Shown: positions 17,581-26,753, counted from the stretch's first letter. The stretch is 64,000 nt of DNA from UBA6181 sp016934015 (GCA_036584525.1 JAZHDG010000035.1:14130-78129); one strand, 5' to 3'. Numbers and translations are program-made. The notes: generated by a model not told the origin, from the sequence alone.

Positions 17581-17608
17581 AAAGGTTACCTGCGGGTAAC
17601 CTTTTTTT
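17581..17608 (+). terminator. Intrinsic terminator after the large lipoprotein gene
   Basis: A perfect 10-bp stem AAAGGTTACC / GGTAACCTTT with a TGCG loop is followed by seven T and a T-rich tail, 12 bases after the stop. Confidence 0.92.
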
Positions 17609-17618
17609 ATTTTTTTAA

Positions 17619-17647
17619 TTTATTTTTACAATATCCTTATGTATAAT
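17619..17647 (+). promoter_or_regulatory. Promoter of the PH-like protein gene
   Basis: Weak -35 TTTATT (17619-17624), 17-base spacer, perfect TATAAT (17642-17647), 31 bases before the start codon. Confidence 0.6.
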
Positions 17648-17678
17648 AAAAATATAAGAGTCAAAACAGGAGGTTATG

Positions 17679-18218
17679 ATGGGATTACTTGGTAAAATCG
17701 GACAAAAATTAGGTGACGCCATGGAAAAATCAGCGAGCAATCATATGACTGGCGCCTCTAAAGAAGCTTATGAAGCAGAAAAAAAAGAAAAAGAAACTCT
17801 AGAAAATGAAAAAGTTGTCGATGAAATGATTTCAATTCCTTTTTCAAAAGAAGACATGAAAGATCTTGATCAAATCATTGGTCGAGCAAATTTGATGGAT
17901 GAAAGACGTTTATGGGTCGCTGGCTTTTCAAACTTTAGAGCAAATCAAAATGCTTCTGCAGCAAATGTATTTACAGGAAAAAAACACTTGAGATTCTTCA
18001 TTGTCAAACATGATGTGTATTACTTTGCATTTTTTGAAGATGATCTATTTAAAACTTATCGCATCTTCCGTGACAAAGATATCAAAAATGTTGATATCAA
18101 AATTAAAATGCTTGGAGCTAGTTCACTCAAAATTGAATTAAAAGATGGTAAGATATTAACAATTGATGTGACCGAAAACAAAGATAAACTTCAATCAATT
18201 AAAGGCATGTTCAAATAA
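17679..18218 (+). CDS. PH-domain-like protein of unknown function
   Basis: A 179-residue soluble protein. Residues 1-50 are charged and probably coiled (many Lys and Glu). Residues 80-179 read as alternating beta strands ending in a helix (RFFIVKHDVYYFAFFEDD, then the C-terminal DKLQSIKGMF), which resembles bacterial PH-like domains. The second of two adjacent ATGs is chosen since GGAGG is 5 bases from it but only 2 from the first. No signal peptide or membrane segment is seen. Its role is unknown. Confidence 0.6.
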   Translation: MGLLGKIGQKLGDAMEKSASNHMTGASKEAYEAEKKEKETLENEKVVDEMISIPFSKEDMKDLDQIIGRANLMDERRLWVAGFSNFRANQNASAANVFTGKKHLRFFIVKHDVYYFAFFEDDLFKTYRIFRDKDIKNVDIKIKMLGASSLKIELKDGKILTIDVTENKDKLQSIKGMFK

Positions 18219-18219
18219 A

Positions 18220-18241
18220 AAGGAAGACTCGAGTCTTCCTT
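18220..18241. terminator. Bidirectional terminator between the PH-like gene and yhaM
   Basis: A perfect 22-base palindrome AAGGAAGACTC / GAGTCTTCCTT with A/T runs on both sides, shared by two convergent genes. The yhaM stop lies at its edge. Confidence 0.85.
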
Positions 18242-19163
18242 ATTTTTTGTTAGCTTTATAAAAACGCATTTTGTCTAAAACAGAAATCATATTTGTGAAG
18301 GATCCTTCTTGTGTTTCATCGAGAGTTTCACCGAGAACAGTAAACTTAGAATCAATAGTGTCGATAAACCAAAGGAGTAATGCTTCACCAGTTTGCGGCT
18401 TTTTAGGTGATCCAAAATTGAATTGTCCATGATGACTGATAATCATGTGTTTTAGTAATAACACATCTTCTTCTTTTTCATAATTCAATTCATGAGCAAC
18501 TCTGTCAATCATTGAAGCTTGCATGACTAAATGTCCAATGAGCAACCCTTCTTTTGTGTACTCACCATCTACACCGCTAATTTCATCAATTTTTGACATA
18601 TCATGCAAAATGGTTGCTGCATAGAGTAAATCACGATTCAAATATGGATATATTTCAATAAAAGGGTCAATCAGTTTAAGCATAGTTAATGTATGATAAG
18701 AAAGCCCACCGACATAAGCGTGATGGAATTTGGTAGCAGCTGGATGCATGTAGAACAATTTCTCATGATCTTTATAGATTTTTGTCGTGATGTCTTTTAA
18801 AACTTTATTGTTAATTTTCTTTAAAAAGGTTTCAATGCCTTTTTTTATTTCCTTTAAAGAAAGCGGTGCATAAACGTAGAAATAGTCTAAAACATTTGTG
18901 AGTTCATCATCATGGATTGCATTTTCTATTTTTGTAATATTTGTAGTCTTTAGTACAAGTTCATCTTCAATCTTAACAACAGCAATCGCTTCAAATAGAT
19001 AGACTTTTCCCATCGATAATAATTCCATTTGTTCAAATTCTAATTTGAGATTTATATGCTCTCCATCCATGGTTAAAATTGTGGTGTTACAAAAATGAGC
19101 CCCATAATTAATGCTTTCAACTTTTCCGATAATTTTATAGTCTTTATTAATATTTAATTCCAT
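18240..19163 (-). CDS. yhaM: 3'-5' exoribonuclease YhaM
   Basis: A nucleic-acid-binding OB fold (residues 1-85) followed by an HD domain, the YhaM layout; the family trims single-stranded RNA 3' ends with Mn2+. Metal-binding residues are visible in SYHTLTM, ATILHDMSKIDE, HLVMQ and ISHHGQ. The 307 residues match the usual 310-320. It starts 8 bases after the cca stop and is co-transcribed with it, so both genes of this small operon act on RNA ends. Confidence 0.9.
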   Translation of the reverse strand: MELNINKDYKIIGKVESINYGAHFCNTTILTMDGEHINLKLEFEQMELLSMGKVYLFEAIAVVKIEDELVLKTTNITKIENAIHDDELTNVLDYFYVYAPLSLKEIKKGIETFLKKINNKVLKDITTKIYKDHEKLFYMHPAATKFHHAYVGGLSYHTLTMLKLIDPFIEIYPYLNRDLLYAATILHDMSKIDEISGVDGEYTKEGLLIGHLVMQASMIDRVAHELNYEKEEDVLLLKHMIISHHGQFNFGSPKKPQTGEALLLWFIDTIDSKFTVLGETLDETQEGSFTNMISVLDKMRFYKANKK

Positions 19164-19171
19164 ATTAACCT

Positions 19172-20317
19172 CTATTCTAAATTGGTTTTAACGAACTCGA
19201 TCAATGCTTCTCGATTATTTTCTAATCGCCGGTTGATGACTTCAATAACCATCTTTGTTTGTATGTCTTTGATCCAAGCACCTGCTTTACGATTTGCTAA
19301 TTTAATAATTTCAGTTGCTCGTAGTTTTAAATCAAGATCTGACTGGATTGGTAAATTTTGGTATAATGCTTCAATTTCAGTCTTTCTATTTTTTGAACGA
19401 TTTAACATATAGGTCACACGATTAGCAAGTAAACACAAATCAATTCCATATGTATAAAGCATCATCGCATCAATCTCTTTATTATCTCTAGCTAAAGCCG
19501 ATGCAATTTCATAACGATGTCGATGCTTATTTGAAAATGTCCATTCACTTGGAACTGATCCATTTAATGTAAATGCGAGTGTGAAGAATACATCGACAAA
19601 TGGAAGTTCATCCAGGGATAATGTATATTCAATTCCTTGATGTAATCCTGGTAAAACTTTAGAAACGCCGGTTGTAATCATCGATTGAAATGCCATTTTT
19701 AAATATTTACCTTGTAATGTTTTTATCATTTCAACGAGTATTCTTTCCATTGAAACATCTTTGAGTCGATCTTTCATTTGTGCAATGGCATCTCTCGTGT
19801 CACGATCGATTTGAAAACCTAATTTACTTTGAAAATAAAATGCCCGCATGATTCGTAATGCATCTTCATTAAAACGATCTAGCGGATTTCCAATCGTTCT
19901 AATGAGTTTACGTTCAATATCTTTTCTTCCTTCGACATGATCAATGATCTCATCTGATTCTGTCATGAGCAACCCATTTATCGTAAAATCACGTCGCATG
20001 ACATCTTCCATCACTGATTCACTGTATGTCACATTCTCAGGATGTCTCCCATCCACGTATTCACCGTCGATACGATATGTTGTCACTTCATAAGTTTCTG
20101 TTCCCATAAAAACAGTAACCGTACCATATTTTAGTCCTGTAGGTTTTGTTTTAAATAATTTAGCTACCTGAAACGGTTTAGCATTTGTTGTAATATCAAC
20201 ATCTGTTAATGGTTGTCTCAAAACATAGTCTCTAACTGCACCACCAACGATAAAAGCTTCATAACCGTGCCTTTTTAAGTCTTGAATGACGCGTTTTGCG
20301 CCTCTAAGTGTACTCAT
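19172..20317 (-). CDS. cca: CCA tRNA nucleotidyltransferase
   Basis: Adds or repairs the 3'-terminal CCA of tRNA. Class II nucleotidyltransferase head: FIVGGAVRDYVL and the metal-binding DVD in LTDVDIT, then RRDFTING and RFNEDALRIMRA for nucleotide selection. The 381-residue start at 20317 (MSTLRGAKR) is preferred over 20329 because GGTGAT lies about 6 bases upstream. It is followed by yhaM. Confidence 0.94.
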   Translation of the reverse strand: MSTLRGAKRVIQDLKRHGYEAFIVGGAVRDYVLRQPLTDVDITTNAKPFQVAKLFKTKPTGLKYGTVTVFMGTETYEVTTYRIDGEYVDGRHPENVTYSESVMEDVMRRDFTINGLLMTESDEIIDHVEGRKDIERKLIRTIGNPLDRFNEDALRIMRAFYFQSKLGFQIDRDTRDAIAQMKDRLKDVSMERILVEMIKTLQGKYLKMAFQSMITTGVSKVLPGLHQGIEYTLSLDELPFVDVFFTLAFTLNGSVPSEWTFSNKHRHRYEIASALARDNKEIDAMMLYTYGIDLCLLANRVTYMLNRSKNRKTEIEALYQNLPIQSDLDLKLRATEIIKLANRKAGAWIKDIQTKMVIEVINRRLENNREALIEFVKTNLE

Positions 20318-20403
20318 GTTTATCACCATGTATCATTATACCAAATTTTTAGTAGATAGTTTTTCTAAAACTGCTTTTATGTTATACTAAATCCGGTGAA
20401 AAG

Positions 20404-21012
20404 ATGCGCTATATAAAAGAAACAATATCTCATCAAATCGAGATTGATAAATCCATTTTTATCGCGATACTTTACCCGCTTGAACATCAAGAGGATGTTT
20501 TATTATGCTTAAATGATGCAAAATTAAAATATCCTAAAGCAAACCATTATTGTCATGCATCCATATTTGGAACTACAGGTGAACATCAAACCGCATCTGA
20601 CGATGGTGAACCCTCACGTACAGCTGGAATTCCTATACTTGAAGTCCTAAAACACCATGATGTGACAAATATATTATGTGTGGTTATTCGTTATTTTGGT
20701 GGCATAAAACTTGGTGCTGGGGGGCTAGTTAGAGCCTATACAAAAGCAGCTGCTGATGGCATAAAACTCGCAAAATTTTATTTCAAAAGGGAAGTCCCAA
20801 TTTTTAAAATAACTTTTGATTATGACAAAATAAATTACATGGATAAATATTTTGAAAAAGATGCAGAGATTATAGACAAAATTTATTTAGAACAAGTCAG
20901 CTATACAATTATTTTAATCGATCAAAATATTCAACGAATCGATGATATTCATCACCTTTTACTAAAAAGTGAGAATTTAGGTATAAAAACTATACAAATT
21001 GATGAGTCCTAA
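20404..21012 (+). CDS. yigZ: YigZ/IMPACT family protein
   Basis: Conserved 202-residue protein of the UPF0029/IMPACT family. The N-terminal domain contains HYCHASIFG, ASDDGEPSRTAGIPIL and VVIRYFGGIKLGAGGLVRAY, the family signature; a C-terminal ferredoxin-like domain follows. The biochemical role in bacteria is not settled; a link to translation is suggested by the eukaryotic relative. GGTG precedes the ATG and a TATACT box lies upstream. Divergent from cca. Confidence 0.9.
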   Translation: MRYIKETISHQIEIDKSIFIAILYPLEHQEDVLLCLNDAKLKYPKANHYCHASIFGTTGEHQTASDDGEPSRTAGIPILEVLKHHDVTNILCVVIRYFGGIKLGAGGLVRAYTKAAADGIKLAKFYFKREVPIFKITFDYDKINYMDKYFEKDAEIIDKIYLEQVSYTIILIDQNIQRIDDIHHLLLKSENLGIKTIQIDES

Positions 21013-21027
21013 TGACTCATTTTTTTA
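21002..21027 (+). terminator. Intrinsic terminator of yigZ
   Basis: Stem ATGAGTC / GACTCAT with a 5-base loop that contains the yigZ stop codon, followed by seven T. Confidence 0.8.
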
Positions 21028-21028
21028 T

Positions 21029-21054
21029 AAAAAAAGCATAGGTTTCCCTATGCT
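21029..21054 (-). terminator. Terminator of the rpiB-upp-atp operon
   Basis: On the minus strand a perfect 8-bp stem AGCATAGG / CCTATGCT with a GAAA tetraloop is followed by seven U. The stop codon of the DUF1146 gene is inside the stem. Confidence 0.9.
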
Positions 21055-21254
21055 AAAACGTTTAATAATTGTGATAGTTTAACCATCACTTCACTCAGTA
21101 AATGTGCACTAATGAGTGATAGCAGAAAATAAGCAGCTTTAATTTCCCAAATCTTCATCTTTTCAAATTTATTTTCAAGATGCAATGCCGATAAAATTCT
21201 AAGTGCTAAAGCAAAAAATATGATAAGCGACGTGAAATAGATGATGTGTTCGAT
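21048..21254 (-). CDS. DUF1146 family small membrane protein with a non-canonical start
   Basis: A 68-residue frame reads I/M-EHIIYFTSLIIFFALALR, a charged turn (HLENKFEKMK), then a second hydrophobic segment AAYFLLSLISAHLL. Two membrane helices, small size and position right after atpC match DUF1146 (YwzB-like). No ATG, GTG or TTG begins the frame before the first helix. GGAGG lies 7 bases before an ATC at 21254, so an AUC start is the simplest reading. The stop TAG is within the operon terminator. Function is unknown. Confidence 0.65.
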   Translation of the reverse strand: MEHIIYFTSLIIFFALALRILSALHLENKFEKMKIWEIKAAYFLLSLISAHLLSEVMVKLSQLLNVLA

Positions 21255-21265
21255 ATTAACACCTC

Positions 21266-21655
21266 CTATAATTGTCCAGCTTTACTTTTTTGAATATTTT
21301 CTTTTAACTCGCGTTCTTGTTTCGAAAGATCAATATTTTCTTTCTTAGTCATCTCAAGTTTATCTTTTTTCATTTTTTCAAATGAGACTTTTGTGTTTTC
21401 TAAAGTGTCACCAACTTCAGCATCAAGTGCTAAAACAGATAGATTGTTATCTTTAAATTCCAAAATACCTTGCTCAATAATAGCATATTTTAAATGATTA
21501 CCCATTACACACTTTAAATAACCCGATTGAATTTGAATGATGATTGGGATATGATCTTTGAGAATCGCAACTTCACCATCTTCATTATGAATAACCATAT
21601 AATCTATCTCATCATTAAATGATTTTCCTTCTGCGGTAAAGATTGAAAGCTTCAT
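21266..21655 (-). CDS. atpC: ATP synthase F1 epsilon subunit
   Basis: Central-stalk subunit that couples rotation to the catalytic head and can inhibit ATP hydrolysis. The 129-residue protein has the N-terminal beta sandwich (VIHNEDGEVAILKDHIPIII) and a Lys/Glu-rich helical C-terminus. It overlaps the atpD stop as ATGA. Confidence 0.93.
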   Translation of the reverse strand: MKLSIFTAEGKSFNDEIDYMVIHNEDGEVAILKDHIPIIIQIQSGYLKCVMGNHLKYAIIEQGILEFKDNNLSVLALDAEVGDTLENTKVSFEKMKKDKLEMTKKENIDLSKQERELKENIQKSKAGQL

Positions 21656-23034
21656 AAGGTTTTCGCCTTCTTAACAGCCTCATCGATTGTACCAACCATC
21701 ATGAATGCATCTTCAGGAAGTTCATCATGTCGGCCTTCAATAATTTCTTTAAATCCACGAATGGTTTCTTTTAATGGTACGAATGATCCCGGAACACCTG
21801 TAAATTGTTCAGCAACATGAGTGTTTTGAGATAAGAAAGATTGGATTCTTCTTGCGCGATGCACAAGTAGTTTATCTTCGTCTGTAAGTTCATCCATCCC
21901 AAGAATCGCGATTATATCTAAAAGTTCATGATAGCGTTGAATCATTTGTTGGACTTTACGAGCAACTTCATAATGTTCTTTACCTACAATACCTGGTGTT
22001 AATGCACGTGAAGTGGATGAAAGTGGATCAACGGCTGGATAGATTCCAATTTCAGTTAGTTTACGGCTTAAGTTTGTCGTCGCATCCAAATGCGAGAATA
22101 CCGTTGCTGGCGCAGGGTCTGTATAGTCATCTGCTGGCACGTAGACGGCTTGGATAGATGTAATCGATCCATGCTTCGTCGAAGTAATTCTTTCTTGTAA
22201 ACGGCCCATTTCAGTCGCTAAAGTCGGTTGATAACCAACTGCAGATGGCATTCTTCCTAAAAGTGCAGAAACTTCACTACCTGCTTGAATAAATCTAAAT
22301 ATATTATCGATGAATAATAATACGTCTTGTTTTGATTCATCTCGAAAATGTTCAGCCATTGTTAATCCAGTAAGACCAACGCGCATTCTCGCTCCCGGTG
22401 GCTCATTCATTTGACCAAACACTAAAGCTGTTTTATCAATAACTCCCGAAGCTGTCATTTCTTGAAATAATTCATAACCTTCTCTGGTACGTTCACCAAC
22501 ACCAGCAAAAACCGAAATACCCGCACGTTCTTGTGCAATATTATGAATGAGTTCTTGAATTAAAACCGTTTTACCAACACCAGCTCCACCAAATAATCCG
22601 ATTTTTCCACCTTTGATGTATGGTGCGAGTAAATCGATAACTTTAATCCCTGTTTCTAGAAGTTCAGTTTCAGATGATAATTCATGGAACTCTGGAGCAT
22701 TCCGATGAATCGATAATTTAGGTGCATCTTCCACAGAAGCTCCACCATCAATAGGTTCACCTAACACATTAAAAATACGTCCTAATACAGCTTTACCAAC
22801 CGGGACTTTAATTGGTGATTCCATGGATATAACCACCATATCACGCACTAAACCTTCTGTGGGCTCAAGGGCAATAGTTCTAACAACATTATCACCTAAA
22901 TGAAGGGCAACCTCTAGTGTTACAGTTTTTTCTTCGCTTACCTGAATCTTGAGTGCATCGTAGATATTGGGTAATTCATTTTCAAAATGAACATCAACAA
23001 CTGGACCAATAACCTGCATCACTTTTCCTTGCAT
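21652..23034 (-). CDS. atpD: ATP synthase F1 beta subunit
   Basis: Catalytic subunit. Walker A GGAGVGKTVL, the catalytic Glu in GVGERTREG, Walker B LLFIDNIFRF and the SALLGRMPSAVGYQPTLA segment with the signature PAPATVFSHLDATT are all present. The 460-residue length is normal. It lies 14 bases after the atpG stop. Confidence 0.98.
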   Translation of the reverse strand: MQGKVMQVIGPVVDVHFENELPNIYDALKIQVSEEKTVTLEVALHLGDNVVRTIALEPTEGLVRDMVVISMESPIKVPVGKAVLGRIFNVLGEPIDGGASVEDAPKLSIHRNAPEFHELSSETELLETGIKVIDLLAPYIKGGKIGLFGGAGVGKTVLIQELIHNIAQERAGISVFAGVGERTREGYELFQEMTASGVIDKTALVFGQMNEPPGARMRVGLTGLTMAEHFRDESKQDVLLFIDNIFRFIQAGSEVSALLGRMPSAVGYQPTLATEMGRLQERITSTKHGSITSIQAVYVPADDYTDPAPATVFSHLDATTNLSRKLTEIGIYPAVDPLSSTSRALTPGIVGKEHYEVARKVQQMIQRYHELLDIIAILGMDELTDEDKLLVHRARRIQSFLSQNTHVAEQFTGVPGSFVPLKETIRGFKEIIEGRHDELPEDAFMMVGTIDEAVKKAKTL

Positions 23035-23048
23035 CTCGATTCTCCTTT

Positions 23049-23891
23049 CTAAACATTCGACCCATTAACAACATCAATGAGTTCACTCGTAATTTCTTGT
23101 TGACGTGCACGATGATATAGCGTATTCAACTTTTCAACAATTTCATGTGCATTATCTGTCGCATTTTTCATAGCTATCATCCGCGCCGCATGTTCGCTCA
23201 ATTTCGCATCTGCAAGTGCAGAAAAAATTGAACTTTCAATATAGATATCCGTCGTTTGATCTAAAATCACGATTGGATCTGTATCGTAAATATATATTTC
23301 TTTAAATGGTTTTTCTTTTGGAAGTATCACCGGCAAAAGTCTATCTTTTTTAACGACTTGTGTCGCTGTATTAACATAATGATTATAGTAAAGGATAACC
23401 TCATCAATGTCTTTAGACATGTATGTATCTTTAATAAGCTTTGCATAGTGACGGAAATACATGGTTGTGATATCATCACGATTATATATGATTTCTTGAT
23501 TAATTAAAGGTAATTTATGCTTAAGTGCAAAATAGTATGCCTTTTTGCCAATCGCGAAAATGAGATACCCATCTTTACTGACGTCTTTAACATCTTCTAA
23601 AAATGCTTTAAATAATTGATTGTGATAACTTCCTGCTAATCCACGATCACTTGTCAAAAGAATATATAGTTTCTTTTCAACTTCATGCTCAGAAATTAAT
23701 CGATGTTCATCTTCAACCCGTTGACTTGCATATGCAAGTATATCAGTGATCTTAGTGATAAATTCTTTTGATTGCGTTCTAAGCTCAGTTGATTTACGGA
23801 TTTTAGATAGTGCAATATTATGCATTGCTTGCGTGATGGAAGCCGTTTTTTTAATGGCTTGCATCCGTATCTTAATATCCTTTAGTCCCAT
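23049..23891 (-). CDS. atpG: ATP synthase F1 gamma subunit
   Basis: The rotor shaft. The N-terminal helix DIKIRMQAIKKTASITQAMH and the C-terminal helix MKNATDNAHEIVEKLNTLYH form the coiled coil; LTSDRGLAGSYH is the conserved core motif. 280 residues, complete. It starts one base after the atpA stop. Confidence 0.96.
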   Translation of the reverse strand: MGLKDIKIRMQAIKKTASITQAMHNIALSKIRKSTELRTQSKEFITKITDILAYASQRVEDEHRLISEHEVEKKLYILLTSDRGLAGSYHNQLFKAFLEDVKDVSKDGYLIFAIGKKAYYFALKHKLPLINQEIIYNRDDITTMYFRHYAKLIKDTYMSKDIDEVILYYNHYVNTATQVVKKDRLLPVILPKEKPFKEIYIYDTDPIVILDQTTDIYIESSIFSALADAKLSEHAARMIAMKNATDNAHEIVEKLNTLYHRARQQEITSELIDVVNGSNV

Positions 23892-23892
23892 A

Positions 23893-25398
23893 TTAGATCA
23901 TCCTTTTTAAATTTGTAATAAATTGGTCGATCTTTTTAGAGTCAGGAAGTGTTTGTTTTTCAATGAGTTCATCATAAATTTTCATGCCAAGTTCATTCAT
24001 CTTTAATCCTTGATCAATTTCACTCTCGAGTGCTTTAACTTGATCAAGATTTAAATCATCCATATGACCATTTGAAAGCGCATAAATCGTGATGATTTGA
24101 GTTGGCATTTCAATGAGTTCGTGAACATCTTGTTTTAAAATTTCTACAGTCTTACGCCCACGTTCAAGTCTTCGTTTCGCATTTTGGTCTAAATCTGATC
24201 CAAATTGAGCGAATGACTCAAGTTCACGATAGTTTGCAAGATTAATACGAACCGTACCTGCAACTTTTTTCATTGCTTTCCATTGTGCAGCACCACCAAC
24301 ACGTGATACCGATAACCCCGCATTAATTGCTGGTCTTATACCAGAATAGAATAGTTCAGCTTCTAAGAATATTTGTCCGTCAGTAATTGAAATTACGTTC
24401 GTTGAAATATAAGCTGAAATATCGCCAGCTTTAGTTTCAATAATTGGTAAAGCTGTAATTGATCCTCCACCAAGACTATCATTTAAACGTGCTGAGCGTT
24501 CAAGTAAGCGTGAATGAAGATAGAAAACATCTCCTGGATATGCTTCTCTTCCTGGAGGTCTTCTTAAAAGCAATGAGAGTTCGCGGTATGCAACGGCATG
24601 TTTTGATAAATCATCATACACGATTAACACATCTTTACCTTGTTCCATAAAGTATTCGCCCATAGCGACTCCTGCAAATGGTGCAAGATACAACAAGGTT
24701 CCTTCTTTGGAGGCTCCCGCAGTGACAACAATGGTATAATCCATCGCTTGTTTTTCTTTTAAGAGTTGAACTAATGTTGTGACTGATGACTCTTTTTGGC
24801 CTATCGCAACATAGATACAAATGACATCTTTACCTTTTTGGTTAATGATAGTGTCAACAGCAAGTGTCGTCTTACCGGTTTGTCTATCACCAATGATGAG
24901 CTCTCTTTGTCCACGACCAATCGGGACAAGTGCATCAATAACTTTGATCCCAGTTTCCATTGAACGATTAATTGATCCTCTTTGCATAACACCTTGAGCA
25001 CGACGTTCAACGGGTAAAAATTGATCCGTGTGAATCGCTCCAAGTGCATCGAGAGGCTCTCCTAATGGATTAACTACTCTTCCTAAAAGTGCTTCTCCAA
25101 CTGGAACTTCGAAAATTCGCTTAGTTGTTTTAACTAAGTCTCCTTCTTTAATCAAATCAGCGTTTCCTAATAAAATAACCCCAACACTATGTGCTTCCAA
25201 GTTAAAAACTAACCCCTTCACATCATGAGGAAATTCTAATAGTTCACCCATCATCGCTTGTTGGAGACCATATACGATGGCAATACCATCCCCTACGGAT
25301 AGTACTTTACCAATATTTTCTAATTTGACATCTTGTTCATATGACTGAATCTGCTTTTTAATGATTTCTGTCATTTCTTGAACTTTTATTTTCGACAT
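23893..25398 (-). CDS. atpA: ATP synthase F1 alpha subunit
   Basis: Non-catalytic nucleotide-binding subunit. Walker A GDRQTGKTT, Walker B VLIVYDDLSKH, and the signature LLRRPPGREAYPGDVFYLHS are intact. The N-terminal helix that binds delta is present (KVQEMTEIIKKQIQSYEQ). 501 residues, normal length. Confidence 0.98.
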   Translation of the reverse strand: MSKIKVQEMTEIIKKQIQSYEQDVKLENIGKVLSVGDGIAIVYGLQQAMMGELLEFPHDVKGLVFNLEAHSVGVILLGNADLIKEGDLVKTTKRIFEVPVGEALLGRVVNPLGEPLDALGAIHTDQFLPVERRAQGVMQRGSINRSMETGIKVIDALVPIGRGQRELIIGDRQTGKTTLAVDTIINQKGKDVICIYVAIGQKESSVTTLVQLLKEKQAMDYTIVVTAGASKEGTLLYLAPFAGVAMGEYFMEQGKDVLIVYDDLSKHAVAYRELSLLLRRPPGREAYPGDVFYLHSRLLERSARLNDSLGGGSITALPIIETKAGDISAYISTNVISITDGQIFLEAELFYSGIRPAINAGLSVSRVGGAAQWKAMKKVAGTVRINLANYRELESFAQFGSDLDQNAKRRLERGRKTVEILKQDVHELIEMPTQIITIYALSNGHMDDLNLDQVKALESEIDQGLKMNELGMKIYDELIEKQTLPDSKKIDQFITNLKRMI

Positions 25399-25410
25399 TT
25401 CTACACCACC

Positions 25411-25923
25411 TTAAATCGTTGTGAATAACTCTTCGAGTTCACGCAGGGTTGATTGATCCAGCGATTGCCCCTTATAAACTGTCACCATGCCACCAATTAA
25501 ATTGTCATCTACGGTGACTCTAAGCATGACCTTCTTATCACTAAATCTTGGTTGAAGCACTTTGACAAGTGCTTCTTCTTGTACTTTTGTTAATTTTTTT
25601 GCCGTATAAACACGAATGTAAGCAATCTTTTGAAATAATCGATTGAGATTTGACCATTCTGAATATATTTTTTCATATTCATGCATCATATGATGTTCAG
25701 ATAGCACCTTCAAAAATGATAAAAAATGGACATCGTATGTCAACTGATCAATCATTTTAATCTTTTCGATGAGTGTGAGCATTGGAGAATCCATGAGTGT
25801 CACCCAAGATGGACTTAACTCCATTTGATGCTTAAAATCATCGAATTGATCAGATATCACATCAATTTTATCTTCTTCTTTGACTAACTCAAAAAAAGCT
25901 TTTGTGATCCGCTCTATATTCAT
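25411..25923 (-). CDS. atpH: ATP synthase delta subunit
   Basis: Peripheral-stalk subunit that links the b dimer to alpha. The 170-residue protein has the helical N-terminal domain and the typical C-terminal ending, VDDNLIGGMVTVYKGQSLDQSTLRELEEL. It overlaps atpF as ATGA. Confidence 0.93.
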   Translation of the reverse strand: MNIERITKAFFELVKEEDKIDVISDQFDDFKHQMELSPSWVTLMDSPMLTLIEKIKMIDQLTYDVHFLSFLKVLSEHHMMHEYEKIYSEWSNLNRLFQKIAYIRVYTAKKLTKVQEEALVKVLQPRFSDKKVMLRVTVDDNLIGGMVTVYKGQSLDQSTLRELEELFTTI

Positions 25924-26456
25924 GATTTAAATCTCTCTTGAATGATTTCCTCTACAATATCATCGTGTACAGTTTCATCAATCTCACGTTTAACTATTTT
26001 TTTAGCTGCAGCAAACGCAACTTCTTTGATTGATTGTCTAATTTCATCATTCGCTTCTTGTATTTCATACTCTATATCTTTTTCAGCTTGTTCAATCCGA
26101 CGTTTCGCTTCAAGTTTAGCTTTTTCTATAAGCTCTTCTTGTTCACGATAGGCTTGAAGCGTTAATCTTTCTTTAAGCTCTCTCGTCTCATGTTTCATTT
26201 GTTCGTATTCCTTAACGGAATTTTCTTGGAGTTCTTTCGCTTTAAAAACTTCTTGATCGGCAAGTTCTAAAGCTTCAGCAAGTGCAGCTTGACGTTTTTC
26301 AATAAATCCAGTCACACTTTTCCATAAAAATTTACGTACAAAAAACAACAAAACTAAAAAGGCTAATAGATTCAATACGACAATATGTGGTTGTTCAATT
26401 ACTGAATTTAATCCAGTTTGAATTCCCTGAATTGCGTCTTCAAATACTTGGTTCAA
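25920..26456 (-). CDS. atpF: ATP synthase Fo b subunit
   Basis: Peripheral stalk. One N-terminal membrane helix (IVVLNLLAFLVLLFFVRKFLW) followed by a long charged coiled coil. The start is TTG at 26456 (MNQVFED), with AAGGA 9 bases upstream; no ATG fits. 178 residues, normal for the family. Confidence 0.93.
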   Translation of the reverse strand: MNQVFEDAIQGIQTGLNSVIEQPHIVVLNLLAFLVLLFFVRKFLWKSVTGFIEKRQAALAEALELADQEVFKAKELQENSVKEYEQMKHETRELKERLTLQAYREQEELIEKAKLEAKRRIEQAEKDIEYEIQEANDEIRQSIKEVAFAAAKKIVKREIDETVHDDIVEEIIQERFKS

Positions 26457-26471
26457 TGAGATCAGTCCTTT

Positions 26472-26753
26472 TTATTTTGAAATTAGAATAAAAGCAATAA
26501 TTAATCCATAAATCCCTGTAGTTTCGGCTACCGCTTGACCAATCAACATGGTTGCAGTAATTTTGCCTGATGCTTCAGGTTGACGACCTACGGCTTCAAC
26601 AGCTTTAGATGCTGCAATCCCTTGACCAATCGCAGTACCAAATCCAGTAAATACGGCGATGCCAGCTCCTACGTAAGCTAAACCTTGACTAAAATACTCA
26701 TTTGCAACAACATCTGCAATAACTGGTAAAACATTGCTTAAAAATGTAAACAT
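26472..26753 (-). CDS. atpE: ATP synthase Fo c subunit, Na+-type signature
   Basis: The rotor-ring subunit: two membrane helices joined by the polar loop GRQPEASGK. In helix 1 Gln44 and in helix 2 Val75, Glu77, Thr78, Thr79 and Tyr82 take the spacing of the Na+ ligands known from Ilyobacter tartaricus (Gln32, Val63, Glu65, Ser66, Thr67, Tyr70), with Ser replaced by Thr. This points to Na+ rather than H+ coupling; it is inference from the residues. An N-terminal extension of about 20 residues precedes helix 1. Confidence 0.95.
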   Translation of the reverse strand: MFTFLSNVLPVIADVVANEYFSQGLAYVGAGIAVFTGFGTAIGQGIAASKAVEAVGRQPEASGKITATMLIGQAVAETTGIYGLIIAFILISK

